This document shows, piece after piece, positions 62,401 through 64,000 of a stretch of DNA of 64,000 nucleotides. A program made the position numbers and the translations under genes. The DNA is from Tanytarsus gracilentus (Eukaryota > Arthropoda > Insecta > Diptera > Chironomidae). The stretch lies in NCBI GenBank assembly GCA_038502055.1, contig JAXRKN010000038.1, forward strand, positions 3,658,001 through 3,722,000, given 5' to 3'. Every line of letters begins with the position of its first letter. Within the stretch, counting starts at the first letter, position 1. The notes under the pieces were generated by a model, which saw only the letters and a list, made by a program, of their open reading frames with translations, had not been told where the DNA came from and ran no database searches.

Positions 62401-64000
62401 CATTTTTTTTAAAAACTAGGCATGAACTTCAATTTTCTCCCCTCGAAGGCTTGGTGCGATGACGACCCAAATTTTTTTTATGCTAAGGCATCCCCCAATT
62501 CATGAAATATTTTCTCTCATTATCTATAACTTTTTTTTATAGCTGAAACATGTTTCATTGATAGACTGAGGAAAAGAAAATAAGTTCATAGGAGGGTAAA
62601 TGAGGGCATGACAGGAAAAGAGAGAGAGAACCACATTTGCCACTCAAATCACGAATCATGTCATATAACGCTTTCGGGAGGGACAATGCTGATGATGACG
62701 ATCTCTTTTTTTTGTTATCGCACATATTGCAGTTGAAGTCAAATCAACACCTAAAACTTATTCAATATTCTACAATGCATGAAATCATCTAAAATTTGCA
62801 AGGGCTGGAAACTTGACGCTTTTTTTTTAAAAAAATAATATTTTTTATATTCATTGAATTTACGTGAAATTTGCAAAGCATCATGCAAGGGAAGCTCAGA
62901 ATATTTTAAATTAAAGATTATTCTCAAATCTTTTTGAAAACTGATTTTTTTTTATTTTTGCAAAAATAAAGCACAAAAAATATTTTTAATATTCCACCCC
63001 TTGCACGAGGGCATAAAAACTTTTTTTCTTCTCATTTATTCACTGCCTGTTTGTCAACATGCATAATACGTAGTACATGAAAAAAAGGTTAAATGTTATC
63101 AGCTCTGCTTCTTTCATTGAAACTCGACCCGCATGGAAGACTCGCAAGCAGAAGATGGAAAAAATTTATATGGCGAACAAAATAAATGAAACTGATAACG
63201 ATGGGAGGGTTTTAAATTATTTTCTCGAGAGTTAATTGTTCGCGTTAAATGAGCTTATTGATGGTGGTCTTTTGCATACCTTTCTTTCTCTCGCTTTTGA
63301 AAACTCGTAAAAATATTTTCATTGTGCTGTTCGAATAAAAAAAAATTTATTTTACATTTAAAATATTTTATCGGCGTAACATCGGCGTAAACAAATGTTT
63401 ACTAGCAATGTGCGTGCCGTGCTTTCTTTTACGATACATTTCATCCATTTCCTCCCTTTATTCCCTCCATATTCGACCTTAATTTTACCGGTGTGTAAAC
63501 TCTGTGTTATATGCATGCCATAGAGACAGTGAGTTGGTATTCAAAGTTAGAAGAAGAGGAGAGAAAATAAAATTCGCTGAAACCTCTTAGCGAAGCTATG
63601 ACAAAAAAATCAATTTCCCATTTCCTGAGTGCTTTTAACGGGCATAATATAGCAGAAAGAATTTATCCACCAGAGACCCATCCACACTCCCCTCCTTACT
63701 CACAATCACAAAACGATTTCTATGGTTAAAAGCTTCAGTCCCGAAATCGATCTCATTCAAAGCCATTTTTCTCCCTTCTCTCTTATTTCCACACAATCGT
63801 CTCAACTCTTCTCTATGTGACGATCTTGCTCAACAGCTGTTGCGAAGCAACAGATGTTGTGTAAAAATAACGGTCAAAAAATATTTTAAAAAAATTCTTA
63901 CATGCGCTCCAATACTTCAACACCATCAACTTCGCCACTCACCCTCTTCCCTCGATAATCATGCGCTCTCACTGTCGTACCCCCCATTCATTTTCATACA
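59482..64000. other. Gene-free region at the right end of the window
   Basis: No exon recognised. The sequence is AT-rich with T-runs, CT-rich tracts and short GC-richer patches (for example 61465-61570) that do not translate into a recognisable protein. A palindromic E-box hairpin at 63831-63859 is listed separately. It may be upstream or intronic DNA of a gene outside the window. Confidence 0.5.
63831..63859. promoter_or_regulatory. Palindromic double E-box hairpin
   Basis: CAACAGCTGTTGC, a GAA spacer, then GCAACAGATGTTG: two 13-base arms with a single mismatch. Each arm holds an E-box (CAGCTG and CAGATG), the core bound by bHLH factors. Whether it acts as a DNA site or as a cruciform/hairpin is not known. 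Confidence 0.45.

Overview
The window looks like nuclear DNA from an insect, most probably a nematoceran fly. It is very AT-rich and has short GT-AG introns, long low-complexity intergenic DNA and dipteran-type orthologues, but nothing in it fixes the species. I rebuilt eleven protein-coding genes from splice sites; in every one the summed exon length is a multiple of three and the reading frame runs through all junctions.

Layout. 1-11.4 kb: no gene recognised. 11.4-17.9 kb (-): an 18-exon Piccolo/RIM-type active-zone scaffold (Fife-like; zinc finger, PDZ, two C2 domains). 19.6-22.8 kb (+): myocardin-related transcription factor Mrtf (three RPEL motifs, SAP domain, coiled coil). 23.1-24.1 kb (-): a C6orf136/DUF2358 mitochondrial-type protein. 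24.4-25.5 kb (-): the farnesyl/geranylgeranyl transferase alpha subunit. 27.5-29.7 kb (-): a GLYAT-like GNAT acyltransferase. 32.1-32.5 kb (+): a TMEM230 homologue. 33.3-36.2 kb (-): a plexin-domain-containing (PLXDC/TEM7) membrane protein. 36.8-39.5 kb (-): 6-phosphofructo-2-kinase/fructose-2,6-bisphosphatase. 40.5-41.6 kb (+): sideroflexin-2. 41.9-42.6 kb (-): ACBD6. 42.7-43.0 kb (-): SLIRP, only 32 bp upstream of ACBD6. 43-64 kb: no recognisable gene, many GAGA/CT-rich and microsatellite tracts, and two non-autonomous inverted-repeat elements (about 56.2-57.7 kb and 58.4-59.5 kb), the second carrying a tRNA-like segment.

The genes are unrelated housekeeping and neuronal genes, not an operon or pathway cluster. 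The most unusual points are the SLIRP-ACBD6 pair (a candidate bicistronic transcript), a foldback element whose arms are arrays of a CTGGAGAA-type repeat, a TA-flanked MITE-like element, the tRNA-like segment, and three strong short hairpins in otherwise featureless DNA. I found no evidence of a wholly new multi-gene system.
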